Below, piece by piece: positions 45,427 through 54,502 of a stretch of DNA of 61,794 nucleotides (the stretch's first letter is position 1; every line of letters begins with the position of its first letter). Source of the stretch: Secundilactobacillus similis DSM 23365 = JCM 2765 (GTDB lineage Bacteria; Bacillota; Bacilli; Lactobacillales; Lactobacillaceae); assembly GCF_001311075.1 (NCBI RefSeq), contig NZ_BBAD01000010.1, forward strand, positions 1 through 61,794, given 5' to 3'. A program made the translations under genes and the position numbers. Under the pieces are notes generated by a model that worked only from the letters and a program-made list of their open reading frames with translations, was not told the DNA's origin and did no database searches.

Positions 45427-45906
45427 GTGTCATACACGATTGGTCAAGTTGCGAAGCGGTTGGGGGTGCCGGCCTCGACGATTCGGTTTTATGATAAGCA
45501 TGGGTTGTTACCGTTCGTGGAACGCGATGAGAACGGTAACCGGCGTTTTACGGAAAATGATATGAACTACCTCGACGTGATCACCGTTTTGAAGAAGAGT
45601 GGCGTGCCGGTGGATACGATTGCCGAGTTCATTGCGCTATGTATGACGGGTGATACGACGCTTGAAGCCCGCTACGATTATTTAAAGGATACGGAGCAGA
45701 TGTTGGCAGCGAAAATTGCCGAACTCAATAAGCAGATGGCTTTTTTGAAATTCAAGCAGTGGTACTACCGGACGGCGATTGCAGCGGGGACTGAAGACAT
45801 TCACTTTTTGCCGGGGACGCGGGACTTTGATCCGGCGACGAAGCGGGAATATCTGGCTGGTCATCCGGATGCGGGGGCGTTTCGGGATTTTGTTGAGGAT
45901 GAATAA
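45427..45906 (+). CDS. MerR family regulator
   Basis: 159 aa, GTG start behind AAGGGGGCTTCAAC. N-terminal HTH: YTIGQVAKRLGVPASTIRFY, then DKHGLLPFVERDENGNRRFT; followed by the long dimer helix and a short effector end without metal-binding cysteines. It resembles the AdhR/NmlR-like group. Likely activator of the MFS gene and itself through the 19-bp-spacer promoter at 44215. Confidence 0.9.
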   Translation: MSYTIGQVAKRLGVPASTIRFYDKHGLLPFVERDENGNRRFTENDMNYLDVITVLKKSGVPVDTIAEFIALCMTGDTTLEARYDYLKDTEQMLAAKIAELNKQMAFLKFKQWYYRTAIAAGTEDIHFLPGTRDFDPATKREYLAGHPDAGAFRDFVEDE

Positions 45907-45925
45907 GTAACGTTGCCAAACTAGC

Positions 45926-45972
45926 AAAAGACGCATCTGAATCTGGTTGTTCCAGAATCGGATGTGTCTTTT
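45926..45972 (+). terminator. Intrinsic terminator after merR
   Basis: AAAAGACGCATCTGAATCTGG pairs (with small mismatches) with CCAGAATCGGATGTGTCTTTT. Confidence 0.85.
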
Positions 45973-46144
45973 ATTGTTTAGCAATTAAACTACGATTCGG
46001 TCAATGATGACGTTGGCTAGAGTGTACCATAGCTTTGCGAGTTGATTTTTGGAAAATGAGCCCGCTAATCCCGAATTAAGGCTGTTTATCCCACCTAAAT
46101 TAAGTTATCCTAAACTTAATTCAAATACGGAAGAGGGCTTCATA

Positions 46145-46936
46145 GTGAAAAGCTACGTGGTTGATGCGTTCACGGATCAGTTGTTTAAGGGAAATCCGGC
46201 GGCGGTGATGTTTTTAGAGCAGTTTCCAGAAGACCAGCTCATGCAACAGATTGCGTTAGAAAATCGGTTATCGGAAACGGCCTTCGCAGTTCAAACGGGT
46301 GTTGATCGGTATGATTTGCGGTGGTTTACTCCGGGTGGCGAAATTGACCTTTGCGGCCATGCTACGTTGGCAACCGGGTACTTGGTATTCCGGTTCCGGC
46401 AACCAGAGAGCGACACCGTAACGTTTGATACCCAAAGCGGTGACTTGACGGTGACTAAACAGGGCGACCGCTATCAGTTAACGTTCCCAAGTTATGAACT
46501 AAAGCCGGTTCCCGTAACGGCCGAAATGACCGCGGCATTTGGCGTTGAACCGCTAGCGGCTTATATGGGGCGCGACTTGTTGTGCGTGTTGCCGGACGCT
46601 GAAACGGTGACCAGCTTAACGCCGGATATGGATAAGCTGGCGCAGTTGGATGGGCTATTACAACACGTGACAGCACCCGGTGATGCGGCGAGTCCGTTTG
46701 ACTGTGTGTCACGGTCGTTTGGTCCCAAGTTAGCGGTACCGGAAGATCCGGTTTGTGGGAGCGGCCACTGTCACATCGTGCCTTACTGGGCGAAGCGTTT
46801 GAAGCAAGACGACCTTGTGGCGTTGCAGGCTTCGGCACGGACTGGGGTTTTGTACTGTCACTATGCCGGGGCGCAGACGCAGTTGAGTGGTGAAGCGGTT
46901 TTGTATTCGGAGGCGGATGTAAAGCTGGCGTTTTAA
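46145..46936 (+). CDS. PhzF family isomerase/epimerase-like protein
   Basis: 263 aa from the GTG at 46145 behind GAGGG; a longer frame upstream has no ribosome site. Conserved parts: VDAFTDQLFKGNPAAVMFLE, NRLSETAF with the catalytic Glu, DLCGHATLATGY, and EDPVCGSGHCHIVPYW. The fold is that of diaminopimelate epimerase. Members outside phenazine clusters have unknown substrates. Confidence 0.9.
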   Translation: MKSYVVDAFTDQLFKGNPAAVMFLEQFPEDQLMQQIALENRLSETAFAVQTGVDRYDLRWFTPGGEIDLCGHATLATGYLVFRFRQPESDTVTFDTQSGDLTVTKQGDRYQLTFPSYELKPVPVTAEMTAAFGVEPLAAYMGRDLLCVLPDAETVTSLTPDMDKLAQLDGLLQHVTAPGDAASPFDCVSRSFGPKLAVPEDPVCGSGHCHIVPYWAKRLKQDDLVALQASARTGVLYCHYAGAQTQLSGEAVLYSEADVKLAF

Positions 46937-46947
46937 GGTAACGAAAG

Positions 46948-46991
46948 AACCCTATCTGGAACTCATGGATGAGTAACAGGTAGGGCTTTTT
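46948..46991 (+). terminator. Intrinsic terminator after the PhzF gene
   Basis: AACCCTATCTG pairs with CAGGTAGGGCT, followed by TTTT. Confidence 0.78.
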
Positions 46992-46999
46992 GTGTGTCG

Positions 47000-48244
47000 T
47001 TAATTTTCATAATTCGATGGCAACAACTGCTGCCGTAATTGATCGCCCAACAAGGCCATTCGTGGAAATGCCACTCGTTCAGCAACCACCAAAATTGCGG
47101 TGACTAACGTACTAACGATCAGCATATTCGGCGGTAAAAACATAATCCCCATGACGCCACCCGCAACGAGTGGTGATTCGAGAATCGTGCCACCCATGCT
47201 GATGGCGATCACGCCGACTACAAACACCATATTCAGGTGTGGTAGCAGTTGACTAATGGCGATGCCTTGCGCAGTAGCACAGAAGAGCACCGGGAAGATG
47301 TCGCCGCCAATCCAGCCGGTATTTAAGCAAATTACTAGGAGTATCAGTTTTAATAGCGCACTGCCGACTAGGAAGCCGATGGACTGTTGCTGCCAGCTGG
47401 TTGCCAGTAAGTGGAAGTTGGCCATGCCGGAGAAGTTGATGGCGGGGAGCCAGAGTGAGGCGAGGTAGATGGCGATACCGCCGAGGGCGAGGCAGGCGAC
47501 TTTGTGCGTGAACCATTTGTTGATGAGGGCTGTCAGGCCTTGGGTCAAGCGCAGTTCGAGTTGACCGATCAGGTAGCCCAGCAACATCAGTGGTAACAGC
47601 CACGCCAGCTCCATGGGGTGCCAGTTGAATTGCCCGAGGTAGACGATGACGGAAGGTTCGCCGCCCAGTTTGCAGGTGAGGTAGAAGCTGATGACACCAA
47701 CCACGAAGAAGCCAATGGTTTGCGGTGTCCAGATGCGTTCCTTAGTATGTGGCGTTGCGGTTTGGCGGTATCGGTGCGGCAATAAGAAAGCGCCGAGCAC
47801 TGTCCAGCCGCCACGGTGCCAAAGTTGCGACCAGTTGGCATTGAGGTAGCGGCATTTTTCCATCAACCAGATACCATACAGGGCCGTGGAGCTGACGAGA
47901 GTTGCTTCTGGGCCGAGACTCGTACCGCTGGTGAGGATGATGGCGGGGATAACCATCTGTAGGAGCACGTAGCGGTAACTGGCCGTGCCAGTTTGTTTAA
48001 ATTCAGCTTTGATCTTCGGCAGGGGTTTGGGTAATTGTCCAGTCGTGTGGTGAACGAGGTAAATCAGCGTGCCCACTGCCAACAGCCAAACGGCGTTGAA
48101 CACCGGGCGAAATGCGGTGCCGATGCCGATCCATTCGATGAGCTGGCCTTGTAATAGGTAGAAACGGCCCAGCAAAAAGCCAACAATGAGGCTGCAGAGC
48201 ACGCCGTACGTGGTGATGACGCTGTGTTTGATGATGGGTTGCAT
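47000..48244 (-). CDS. ClC-type chloride channel/transporter
   Basis: 414 aa with about ten helices. The family motif appears as GTSLGPEATLVSS (the GxGPE region), followed by a weakly conserved second half with GGDIFPVLFCATAQG and GGTILESPLVAGGVMG. It is at the short end for ClC proteins, and the motif departs from the canonical GREGP (here LGPEA), as in voltage-gated channel-like members of lactobacilli. It moves Cl- or F-/H+. Start behind AGGAGGACCC. Confidence 0.85.
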   Translation of the reverse strand: MQPIIKHSVITTYGVLCSLIVGFLLGRFYLLQGQLIEWIGIGTAFRPVFNAVWLLAVGTLIYLVHHTTGQLPKPLPKIKAEFKQTGTASYRYVLLQMVIPAIILTSGTSLGPEATLVSSTALYGIWLMEKCRYLNANWSQLWHRGGWTVLGAFLLPHRYRQTATPHTKERIWTPQTIGFFVVGVISFYLTCKLGGEPSVIVYLGQFNWHPMELAWLLPLMLLGYLIGQLELRLTQGLTALINKWFTHKVACLALGGIAIYLASLWLPAINFSGMANFHLLATSWQQQSIGFLVGSALLKLILLVICLNTGWIGGDIFPVLFCATAQGIAISQLLPHLNMVFVVGVIAISMGGTILESPLVAGGVMGIMFLPPNMLIVSTLVTAILVVAERVAFPRMALLGDQLRQQLLPSNYEN

Positions 48245-48537
48245 GGGTCCTCCTTGTTTGATTATTGCATTTTTAAATGATATTTTATTCCAATTTTATA
48301 AATTTCAAAACGAGTTCCATTTTAACTGACAGACGGGTGGGTGTCAACTTAATGTTTTTCAGAAAACAAGCCTAAGAAGTGGTTAAGTTAAGGTTGTTGT
48401 TTGAGGACGCTGCTGGTCAAAGAAGTTGAGTTTCGGTACAATGAGTGAAACGGATGGGGTTGGGAATGATAACAGCTTGAAAGTATTCCTGAAACCCAGA
48501 TGAACGCTTTAACACGCTCTCGAAAGGAACGATAACC

Positions 48538-49089
48538 ATGCTCACAATTCGACCAGCCAAGCCGGCCGATGCAAAACAGATTGCTAAAATTTTGATGGTG
48601 ATTTTTGACCAGATGGGAATTACGGAACTACCGCCAGCTGACCTTGAACACCGGGTCGCCCAGTCCTTTACCGCGCCAGCGTTTCTTGGCGAAATTGCCG
48701 AAACGTTGGTGGCGGAGACTAACGGCATTGTGGTTGGCGTGGCGTTTAGTTACCACGCTGACCAAGAAACTGCCGTTGGAGCGCACTGGGATGAAGCGTT
48801 TACGGATGTGTCGTTACGACTTCATCCGGGAAGCGAGACGCTACCAGGTGAATGGTATCTGGAACTCCTCGCGACCGCAGAAGCAACCCGTGGTCAAGGC
48901 GTTGGCGCCAAGTTATTAGCAGCGACTAAGAAGCTGGCGAAAGAACGGGACGCTGAAACTTTGGCGTTGAACGTTGATTTAACGAATCCGCGGTCCGAGA
49001 AATTGTATCGCCGTCAAGGGTATCAAGCGGCTGGTGAAATGGTGATTTTGGGTCACCGGTACCGGCATTTGGAATTGAAATTAGATTAA
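48538..49089 (+). CDS. GNAT family N-acetyltransferase
   Basis: 183 aa. Acetyl-CoA binding motif in LLATAEATRGQGVGAKLLAA; C-terminal strand SEKLYRRQGYQAAGEM. Start behind CGAAAGGAACGATAACC. Substrate unknown; monocistronic with its own terminator. The 293 bases before it hold no other gene. Confidence 0.88.
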   Translation: MLTIRPAKPADAKQIAKILMVIFDQMGITELPPADLEHRVAQSFTAPAFLGEIAETLVAETNGIVVGVAFSYHADQETAVGAHWDEAFTDVSLRLHPGSETLPGEWYLELLATAEATRGQGVGAKLLAATKKLAKERDAETLALNVDLTNPRSEKLYRRQGYQAAGEMVILGHRYRHLELKLD

Positions 49090-49096
49090 ACGAAAC

Positions 49097-49147
49097 AAAG
49101 AGAACCGGATTGAACAGCTGTAAGTGGCGTTCAATTCGGTTCTTTTT
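49097..49147 (+). terminator. Intrinsic terminator after GNAT gene
   Basis: AAAGAGAACCGGATTGAAC pairs with GTTCAATTCGGTTCTTTTT. Confidence 0.9.
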
Positions 49148-49179
49148 ACACTTAAACTCATTTTTTTTCGAAATAACGC

Positions 49180-49210
49180 TTGCCTTGAAGTTACTTCAAG
49201 GGTCTAAAGT
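49180..49210 (+). promoter_or_regulatory. MerR-type promoter without a nearby merR
   Basis: -35 TTGCCT (49180-49185), 19-bp spacer, -10 TAAAGT (49205-49210). The perfect dyad CCTTGAAGTTACTTCAAGG (9-bp arms around one base) fills the spacer. This is the typical AdhR/NmlR-like MerR operator. Confidence 0.8.
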
Positions 49211-49240
49211 AACCTTATTAACTGAAACGAAGGCGGGCGA

Positions 49241-49594
49241 ATGAGAATGAATAACTTAATTGACTTGTATCGGCAACATGTCACGTTGATGGTCGCAGGC
49301 GACACTGCCGCCTTGGGCAAACTACTCGTACCGGATTTCTACCTCATCCACATGACGGGAATGCGGCAATCTAAAGCAGAGTGGTTAGCAGCAATTGATA
49401 ATGGCGACATGCACTATCACCAAGCACAAGAACACCACGTCAAACAATTGAATGAACATGAAGTACTTGGTCAAGACCAAGTCGATGCCACGATTTGGGG
49501 CAGTCGCGGCACGTGGCGGCTACAACTACACGCGTATTTTGTAGAAACGAAGCAGGGGTGGCTGATCGAACACATCAAAGCCGGCACCTATTAG
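49241..49594 (+). CDS. NTF2-like (DUF4440) protein
   Basis: 117 aa. A cone-shaped alpha+beta fold is suggested by LIDLYRQHVTLMVAGDTAAL, FYLIHMTGMRQSKAEWLAAI and RLQLHAYFVETKQGWLIEHI. Such small proteins are often isomerase-like or stress proteins with no fixed function. First gene of a three-gene operon driven by a MerR-type promoter. Confidence 0.82.
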   Translation: MRMNNLIDLYRQHVTLMVAGDTAALGKLLVPDFYLIHMTGMRQSKAEWLAAIDNGDMHYHQAQEHHVKQLNEHEVLGQDQVDATIWGSRGTWRLQLHAYFVETKQGWLIEHIKAGTY

Positions 49595-49609
49595 AAAGGA
49601 TGATTACTA

Positions 49610-50083
49610 GTGAAACAATTAATTGCCTATTATTCTTGGTCGGGAAATACCACAGCGTTGGCCAAACACCTGCAACAACTCACGCAGGCGGATGTAGTTG
49701 AAATCACGGTTCCGGACGGTACGTTTTCAACGGATATGTACGCCACTTCAGATATTGCGAAGGAACAGCTTAAGGCGGGACACCTACCAGCATTAACTGA
49801 GACGCTGCCCGATTTCACGCAGTACGATGAGATTTTAGTTGGTGGTCCGGTTTGGTCGGGTGCGCCGTCGACACCGGTATTGGCGTTCTTACAACAGGTA
49901 AATGATTCGGAAAGTCAGCCACGGTTGGCACCATTTTATACGCATGCGGGCGTTGCGGGTGAGTATGAGGCGACGTTTAAACAAGCGGCTGGTTCACTCA
50001 CCGTATTACCCGGATTAAGCATCGCCGGCACGGGTGCTGGTGCGGATGCCGAGATTCAAAACTGGTTACAACAATTGAATTAG
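49610..50083 (+). CDS. Flavodoxin
   Basis: 157 aa, GTG start behind GAAAGGATG. FMN-phosphate loop YYSWSGNTTALAKHLQQ; second loop ILVGGPVWSGAPSTPVLAFL. Long-chain type electron carrier or quinone-reductase-like flavoprotein, cytosolic. The MerR-type promoter of the operon points to electrophile or aldehyde stress. Confidence 0.9.
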   Translation: MKQLIAYYSWSGNTTALAKHLQQLTQADVVEITVPDGTFSTDMYATSDIAKEQLKAGHLPALTETLPDFTQYDEILVGGPVWSGAPSTPVLAFLQQVNDSESQPRLAPFYTHAGVAGEYEATFKQAAGSLTVLPGLSIAGTGAGADAEIQNWLQQLN

Positions 50084-50098
50084 ATTGGAGAACTGAAA

Positions 50099-50749
50099 AT
50101 GAACTTATTAATTTTAGCAGCTAACGGTCAAATCGCACGGATCGTGATTGATCGAATTTTGAAGGAAGCAACCTTTAAAGACGTTGCATTAACGTTGGGG
50201 CTACGCAATAGCCAACGCTTAGCATCGTTAGAGGATAACGACCGGGTGCGGGTAATCGAAACGGATTTGGAAGATGCCCAGTCAGTTTCGACCGCTATTG
50301 CCGGACAGGACATGGTGTTCGTAGCGGTTGTCGACCATGATGCCGATAATGCCATGACGAACAACGTGATTGCGGGGATGAAGGCGCATCACGTTGACCG
50401 GGTGATCTTCACCAATATATTAGGGCTGTACAACGAAGTGCCTGGTGAGTTTGGTGCTTGGAACCGGCAAATGGTGAGCGCTGGCTTGGCGGCGGCCATT
50501 AACTCGGATCGGTTGTTGGCGGTGTCTGGATTGACGTATACCACGTTGCGGTTGCCTTGGTTGAATGACCGTGATGAAGTTAATTATTCGATTACTCACC
50601 GAAATGACGCCTACGAAGGCGTATCTGGTTCACGGCAGAGTGTGGCGGATGTGGTGTTGCGCATTGTGGCCGATCCTGACTTTGGTGCTAATGATAGTTT
50701 AGGGATGGCGGATCCCGCAACGCAGGGAGAGACGCGGCCGGTTTATTGA
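50099..50749 (+). CDS. NAD(P)-binding protein (NmrA/SDR atypical family)
   Basis: 216 aa. N-terminal LILAANGQIARIVIDRI is a slightly degenerate Rossmann motif (A-N-G-Q-I-A); TNILGLYNEVPG and LTYTTLRLPWLND are typical of NmrA-like proteins (the TLRLPWL element). It may sense the redox state of NAD(P) or act as a reductase. Its last 7 bases overlap the end of the convergent gene. Confidence 0.87.
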   Translation: MNLLILAANGQIARIVIDRILKEATFKDVALTLGLRNSQRLASLEDNDRVRVIETDLEDAQSVSTAIAGQDMVFVAVVDHDADNAMTNNVIAGMKAHHVDRVIFTNILGLYNEVPGEFGAWNRQMVSAGLAAAINSDRLLAVSGLTYTTLRLPWLNDRDEVNYSITHRNDAYEGVSGSRQSVADVVLRIVADPDFGANDSLGMADPATQGETRPVY

Positions 50750-51126
50750 GTTGATTTGGGTTTATGAGCTGTAGAACGGCGTCGTTTAGATGAACGGTGC
50801 TTTTTTAATGGTCGCCATTCGTTTGGCGTTCCCAAATCGGTTTCGCCAATTTTGGCATACCACTGTTTCATCAGATTGGCTTCGTGTTGTTCTTGGGCCG
50901 TTTTTTTCGGTCGGTGTCGTTTAGGCGTCCCCTTGCGTTTTCGTTTTGCTAGTTCTTGCGCTTCAATTTTTGCGATTTTAATATCAGCTTCTTCGCGAGT
51001 GAGTTCGCCATGATGAACGAGGGCGTTAAACCGTTGGATGGTGATGGGATCGACTTTTGGTTGCGGTGATGCGAGCTGCTTTTGCATGTCTAAACTAACG
51101 TAACGGGGTTTTTGTTCACTGGTCAT
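50743..51126 (-). CDS. Highly basic protein of unknown function
   Basis: 127 aa, strongly Lys/Arg-rich in its second half (AKRKRKGTPKRHRPKKTAQE and KKHRSSKRRRSTAHKPKS), consistent with nucleic-acid or ribosome association. No family recognised. Start behind AGGAGTGTTTCGAT. Converges on the NmrA-like gene with 7 bases of overlap. Confidence 0.6.
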   Translation of the reverse strand: MTSEQKPRYVSLDMQKQLASPQPKVDPITIQRFNALVHHGELTREEADIKIAKIEAQELAKRKRKGTPKRHRPKKTAQEQHEANLMKQWYAKIGETDLGTPNEWRPLKKHRSSKRRRSTAHKPKSTQ

Positions 51127-51276
51127 ATCGAAACACTCCTAATCAGTTATGTAGCGGTAGTTTAGCAGATTCAAAGGCGGAAATGGTAGTGATGAGTCTC
51201 GTCCGGAATTGTACTAGTAAGCGGTTTTTAGGATATTCTGAGAATCTTTCATTTAAAATTCTTTTTAAATAAGCAG

Positions 51277-51325
51277 AGCCCTCCAGGGTTATTGAGTACA
51301 CTAAGCTCAGTAATCAAGGAGGGCT
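51277..51325 (+). promoter_or_regulatory. dlt leader hairpin enclosing the ribosome site of dltX
   Basis: AGCCCTCC (51277-51284) pairs with GGAGGGCT (51318-51325); inside, TTATTGAG (51289-51296) pairs with CTCAGTAA (51306-51313, one G-U). The Shine-Dalgarno GGAGG (51318-51322) is in the outer stem, 6 bases before the ATG. TTTT follows, so it could also act as an attenuator. Confidence 0.7.
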
Positions 51326-51328
51326 TTT

Positions 51329-51535
51329 ATGATGCAACTAACACAAAGTAAAGCACAACCACAGGAAGAAACCAGTTATGTGGATCGGGTCACGGATGCT
51401 TGGCTTGCCAAACACGCGGCGGGGGTCAAATTCGTTGAGAAGACGGTCGCATACATCGTCATTATTCTCGCGCTGATCTATCTCTACGATTACAGCGGCG
51501 TGGCCGGTGGTCACTTTATCTATAACGAATTTTAA
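51329..51535 (+). CDS. dltX: DltX, small membrane protein for teichoic acid D-alanylation
   Basis: 68 aa, with one membrane helix (YIVIILALIYLYDYSG) and the conserved C-terminal motif FIYNEF. DltX passes D-alanine across the membrane with DltB and DltD by a thioester relay at its end. It is longer at the N-terminus than the usual 45-50 residues, by about 20 polar residues. First gene of the dlt operon, 18 bases before dltA; its ribosome site is inside a hairpin. Confidence 0.92.
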   Translation: MMQLTQSKAQPQEETSYVDRVTDAWLAKHAAGVKFVEKTVAYIVIILALIYLYDYSGVAGGHFIYNEF

Positions 51536-51553
51536 TTAAACGAAGGTGTCGAG

Positions 51554-53049
51554 ATGATTGAAAATATTTTAACGAAAATTGACCAAGAAGCGCAGGCTCA
51601 CCCAGATCGAGTGGCGTTTGACTATCTTGGTGAAACGAATACGTATGGTGAATTAGCGGCTTGGTCGAGTCGGGTAGCCACTGCAATTTCGCGACTGAAT
51701 CTTGCGGCGAGTTCACCCATCGTCGTTTACGGTGGACAGACGTTTGACATGCTGGTGGCGTTCTTAGGCGTCACGAAGGCGGGTCACGCCTACATTCCCG
51801 TGGACGTGAACTCGTCTGATGAACGGTTGCGGTCGATTATTGAAACGGCGCAACCGGGGTGTGTCATCAGTGTTGAACCGTTGCCGATTGAGTCAACGGT
51901 GCCAGTGCTCGCTTTATCGCAGTTACGTGATAGTTACCATGAACTACCAGCTTATCAACCAACGAACACGCCCTTGATGGCCGACAACTTCTACATCATT
52001 TTTACATCCGGCACGACTGGCAAACCAAAGGCGTCCAAATTAGCCACAGCAACCTGCTCAGTTTCGTCAACTGGATGAAGTACTCATTTAACTTCGAAAA
52101 CAAGCGGGTCTTGCTACAACCATCATTCTCATTTGACCTCTCCGTGATGGCAATCTACCCAACGCTAGTCAGCGGCGGGACGTTGGTCGTATTACCAAAA
52201 AAGGCGACGGCCAACTTCATGGTGATGTTCAAGGTGTTGCCGAAGATGGGGTTAAATACCTGGATCTCTACGCCTTCGCTCATGGACATCTGCCTGATGG
52301 ATCCACAGTTCAAACCAGCGATCTACTCGCAATTGGAACGGTTCCTGTTCTGCGGTGAGGAGCTGACCCACGACACAGCGCAACGGTTGAAACAGCGGTT
52401 CCCGAACGCTCAAATTTTCAACACGTATGGCCCAACGGAAGCCACGGTGGCGGTGACCAGCGTTGAAATCACTCAGTCGGTTTTGGATCACTATTCCCGG
52501 TTGCCGATTGGCTATGTTAAACCGGGGTCGCGGATCATGGTGAAGTCGAACCACGCACGGCAGGGAGAGTTGATCATCAGTGGCGCCAACGTGTCCAAGG
52601 GATATTTGAACAACCCTGATAAAACCGCGGCGGCCTTCTTCAGGCAACATGAAACACAGGCTTACCGGAGTGGCGATTTAGGTTACTTTGACCACGACTT
52701 GCTGTTTTACAGTGGCCGGACGGACTTTCAAATCAAACTCAACGGCTACCGTATTGAGCTGGAGGAAATCAACCACTACCTCAACCAGCTCTCGTTTGTG
52801 ACTCAGGGCGTGGCGGTACCCAAATACGACCAGCAAGGCAAAGTTCAACAGCTGATTGGCGCCGTGGTATTAAAGCAACCCACTGATGACCAATTAGCTG
52901 ATAGCGGCAAACTCAAACAGGCATTGGAAAAGTTGATCATGCCCTACATGGTGCCACAACGGTTCAAGTTCTACCAACGCTTACCACTAAGCGCCAACGG
53001 CAAGGTAGACGTGAAGGCGTTGATCACCGAGGTTAACCAACATGATTAA
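51554..53049 (+). pseudogene. dltA: D-alanine:D-alanyl carrier ligase, single frameshift
   Basis: Restored length 498 aa, the normal size. First frame: FVYGGQTFDML-type core and the P-loop IFTSGTTGKPK. One G is missing near 52031 (AAAGGCGTCC for AAAGGGCGTCC), after which GVQISHSNLLSFVNWM follows in frame with FNTYGPTEATVAV, YRSGDLGYFDHDLLFYSGR and the C-terminal lysine of SANGKVDVKAL. DltA adenylates D-Ala and loads it on DltC. All other dlt genes are intact, so a sequence error is the better explanation. The end overlaps dltB by 8 bases. Confidence 0.95.
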
Positions 53050-54256
53050 TCTGCAGCCGTACGCGGATCCGGCGTATTTTATCCTGTTGCTGGGGACGTT
53101 GCTACCGGCGATGATTGGGCTGTATTTTGGCAAACGACTTCGGACTTACGAAGCGCTGTGGACAGTGGCGTTTTTAGTACTGACCTTTGGCGGCGTTAAG
53201 TGGCACCAGGGTGTGGCGTTGTTGGGGTACGTGATTTTTCAATTGTTGTTGATCATGGGCTACCAGCGTTATCGGCGCAAAGGCAATCGGACCGGCGTTT
53301 TTGTGGTCGTTGTGGTACTGAGCATCTTACCGCTGGTGGCAGTTAAAGTTGCGCCAGTTCTGGCATCGCACCGGTTATCGTTGCTGGGCTTTCTGGGTAT
53401 CAGCTACTTGACGTTTAAGACGGTGCAGGTGTTGATGGAACTGCGAGACGGTACGTTGACTGAGGTTGGGATAGTGGCGTTTCTACGCTTCTTACTGTTT
53501 TTCCCAACCGTGTCATCGGGGCCAATCGACCGGTTTCGGCGGTTTCAAGCGGATGAACAGCGGGTGCTGGATCGGGCGACCTATTTATCATTGGTCGATC
53601 ACGGAATTCAACTGCTGTTCAAAGGGTTAGTTTATAAGTTTATCTTGGGCTACTTGTTTGGCACGTTGTGGCTGCCACGAATCGCCCATGCGGCGTTGGT
53701 GAGCCGACATGCATTTTACGGCACCGGGCTGTCGTGGCACCTGATTGCTTACATGTACGTCTACAGTATGTATCTGTTCTTCGACTTTGCGGGGTACAGT
53801 GCGATTGCCATCGGGGTTAGTTATCTGCTGGGGATTAAGACACCGGACAACTTCCGAGCGCCATTCGCAGCCCACAACATCAAGGAATTCTGGAATCGGT
53901 GGCACATGTCGCTGTCATTCTGGTTCCGGGACTTCATCTTCATGCGACTAACGTTCTTCTTAATGAAGAAACGACTCATTAAGAACCGGATTCGGGTCTC
54001 ACAAGTCGCGTACCTTGCCAACTTCTTAATCATGGGCTTTTGGCATGGTGTGACCTGGTACTACATCGTTTACGGCCTGTTTCACGCGACGGCAATCATC
54101 CTGAACGACTACTGGTTGCGGTACAAAAAGGCGCACCCGCAACTGATCACCCATAGCGCGGTGACTGAGGGCGTCGGTATTTTCATTACATTTAACACAG
54201 TTTGCTTTAGCTTCTTAATTTTCTCAGGATTTTTAAATACACTATGGTTTCACTAA
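53042..54256 (+). CDS. dltB: MBOAT family D-alanyl transfer protein
   Basis: 404 aa, about 11 helices. Catalytic region: EFWNRWHMSLSFWFRDF and the membrane histidine in LIMGFWHGVTWYYIVYG. DltB moves D-Ala from DltC across the membrane through a funnel. Starts inside the end of dltA (8-base overlap), indicating coupled translation. Confidence 0.96.
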   Translation: MINLQPYADPAYFILLLGTLLPAMIGLYFGKRLRTYEALWTVAFLVLTFGGVKWHQGVALLGYVIFQLLLIMGYQRYRRKGNRTGVFVVVVVLSILPLVAVKVAPVLASHRLSLLGFLGISYLTFKTVQVLMELRDGTLTEVGIVAFLRFLLFFPTVSSGPIDRFRRFQADEQRVLDRATYLSLVDHGIQLLFKGLVYKFILGYLFGTLWLPRIAHAALVSRHAFYGTGLSWHLIAYMYVYSMYLFFDFAGYSAIAIGVSYLLGIKTPDNFRAPFAAHNIKEFWNRWHMSLSFWFRDFIFMRLTFFLMKKRLIKNRIRVSQVAYLANFLIMGFWHGVTWYYIVYGLFHATAIILNDYWLRYKKAHPQLITHSAVTEGVGIFITFNTVCFSFLIFSGFLNTLWFH

Positions 54257-54271
54257 TGGAGGACATTACCC

Positions 54272-54502
54272 ATGGAACAATCACAAACGATTCTTAACAT
54301 TTTAACGGACTTAACTGGTACGGACTTACACGATCAACTCAACGTCAACCTGTTTGACGCGGGGTTATTGGACTCGATGGCAACCGTTCAATTGGTAATG
54401 GAGCTAGAAGAACAGTGCCACGTGTCGATTCCGATTTCAGAGTTTGACCGAACTGAATGGGAAACGCCGGCTAAAATTATCGCAAAGGTGGGCACGTTGT
54501 AA
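54272..54502 (+). CDS. dltC: D-alanyl carrier protein
   Basis: 76 aa. The phosphopantetheine attachment serine is S35 in [14 protein letters not shown]. Starts behind ATGGAGGACATTACCC; its stop shares bases with the dltD start (TAATG). Cytosolic carrier between DltA and DltB. Confidence 0.96.
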   Translation: MEQSQTILNILTDLTGTDLHDQLNVNLFDAGLLDSMATVQLVMELEEQCHVSIPISEFDRTEWETPAKIIAKVGTL

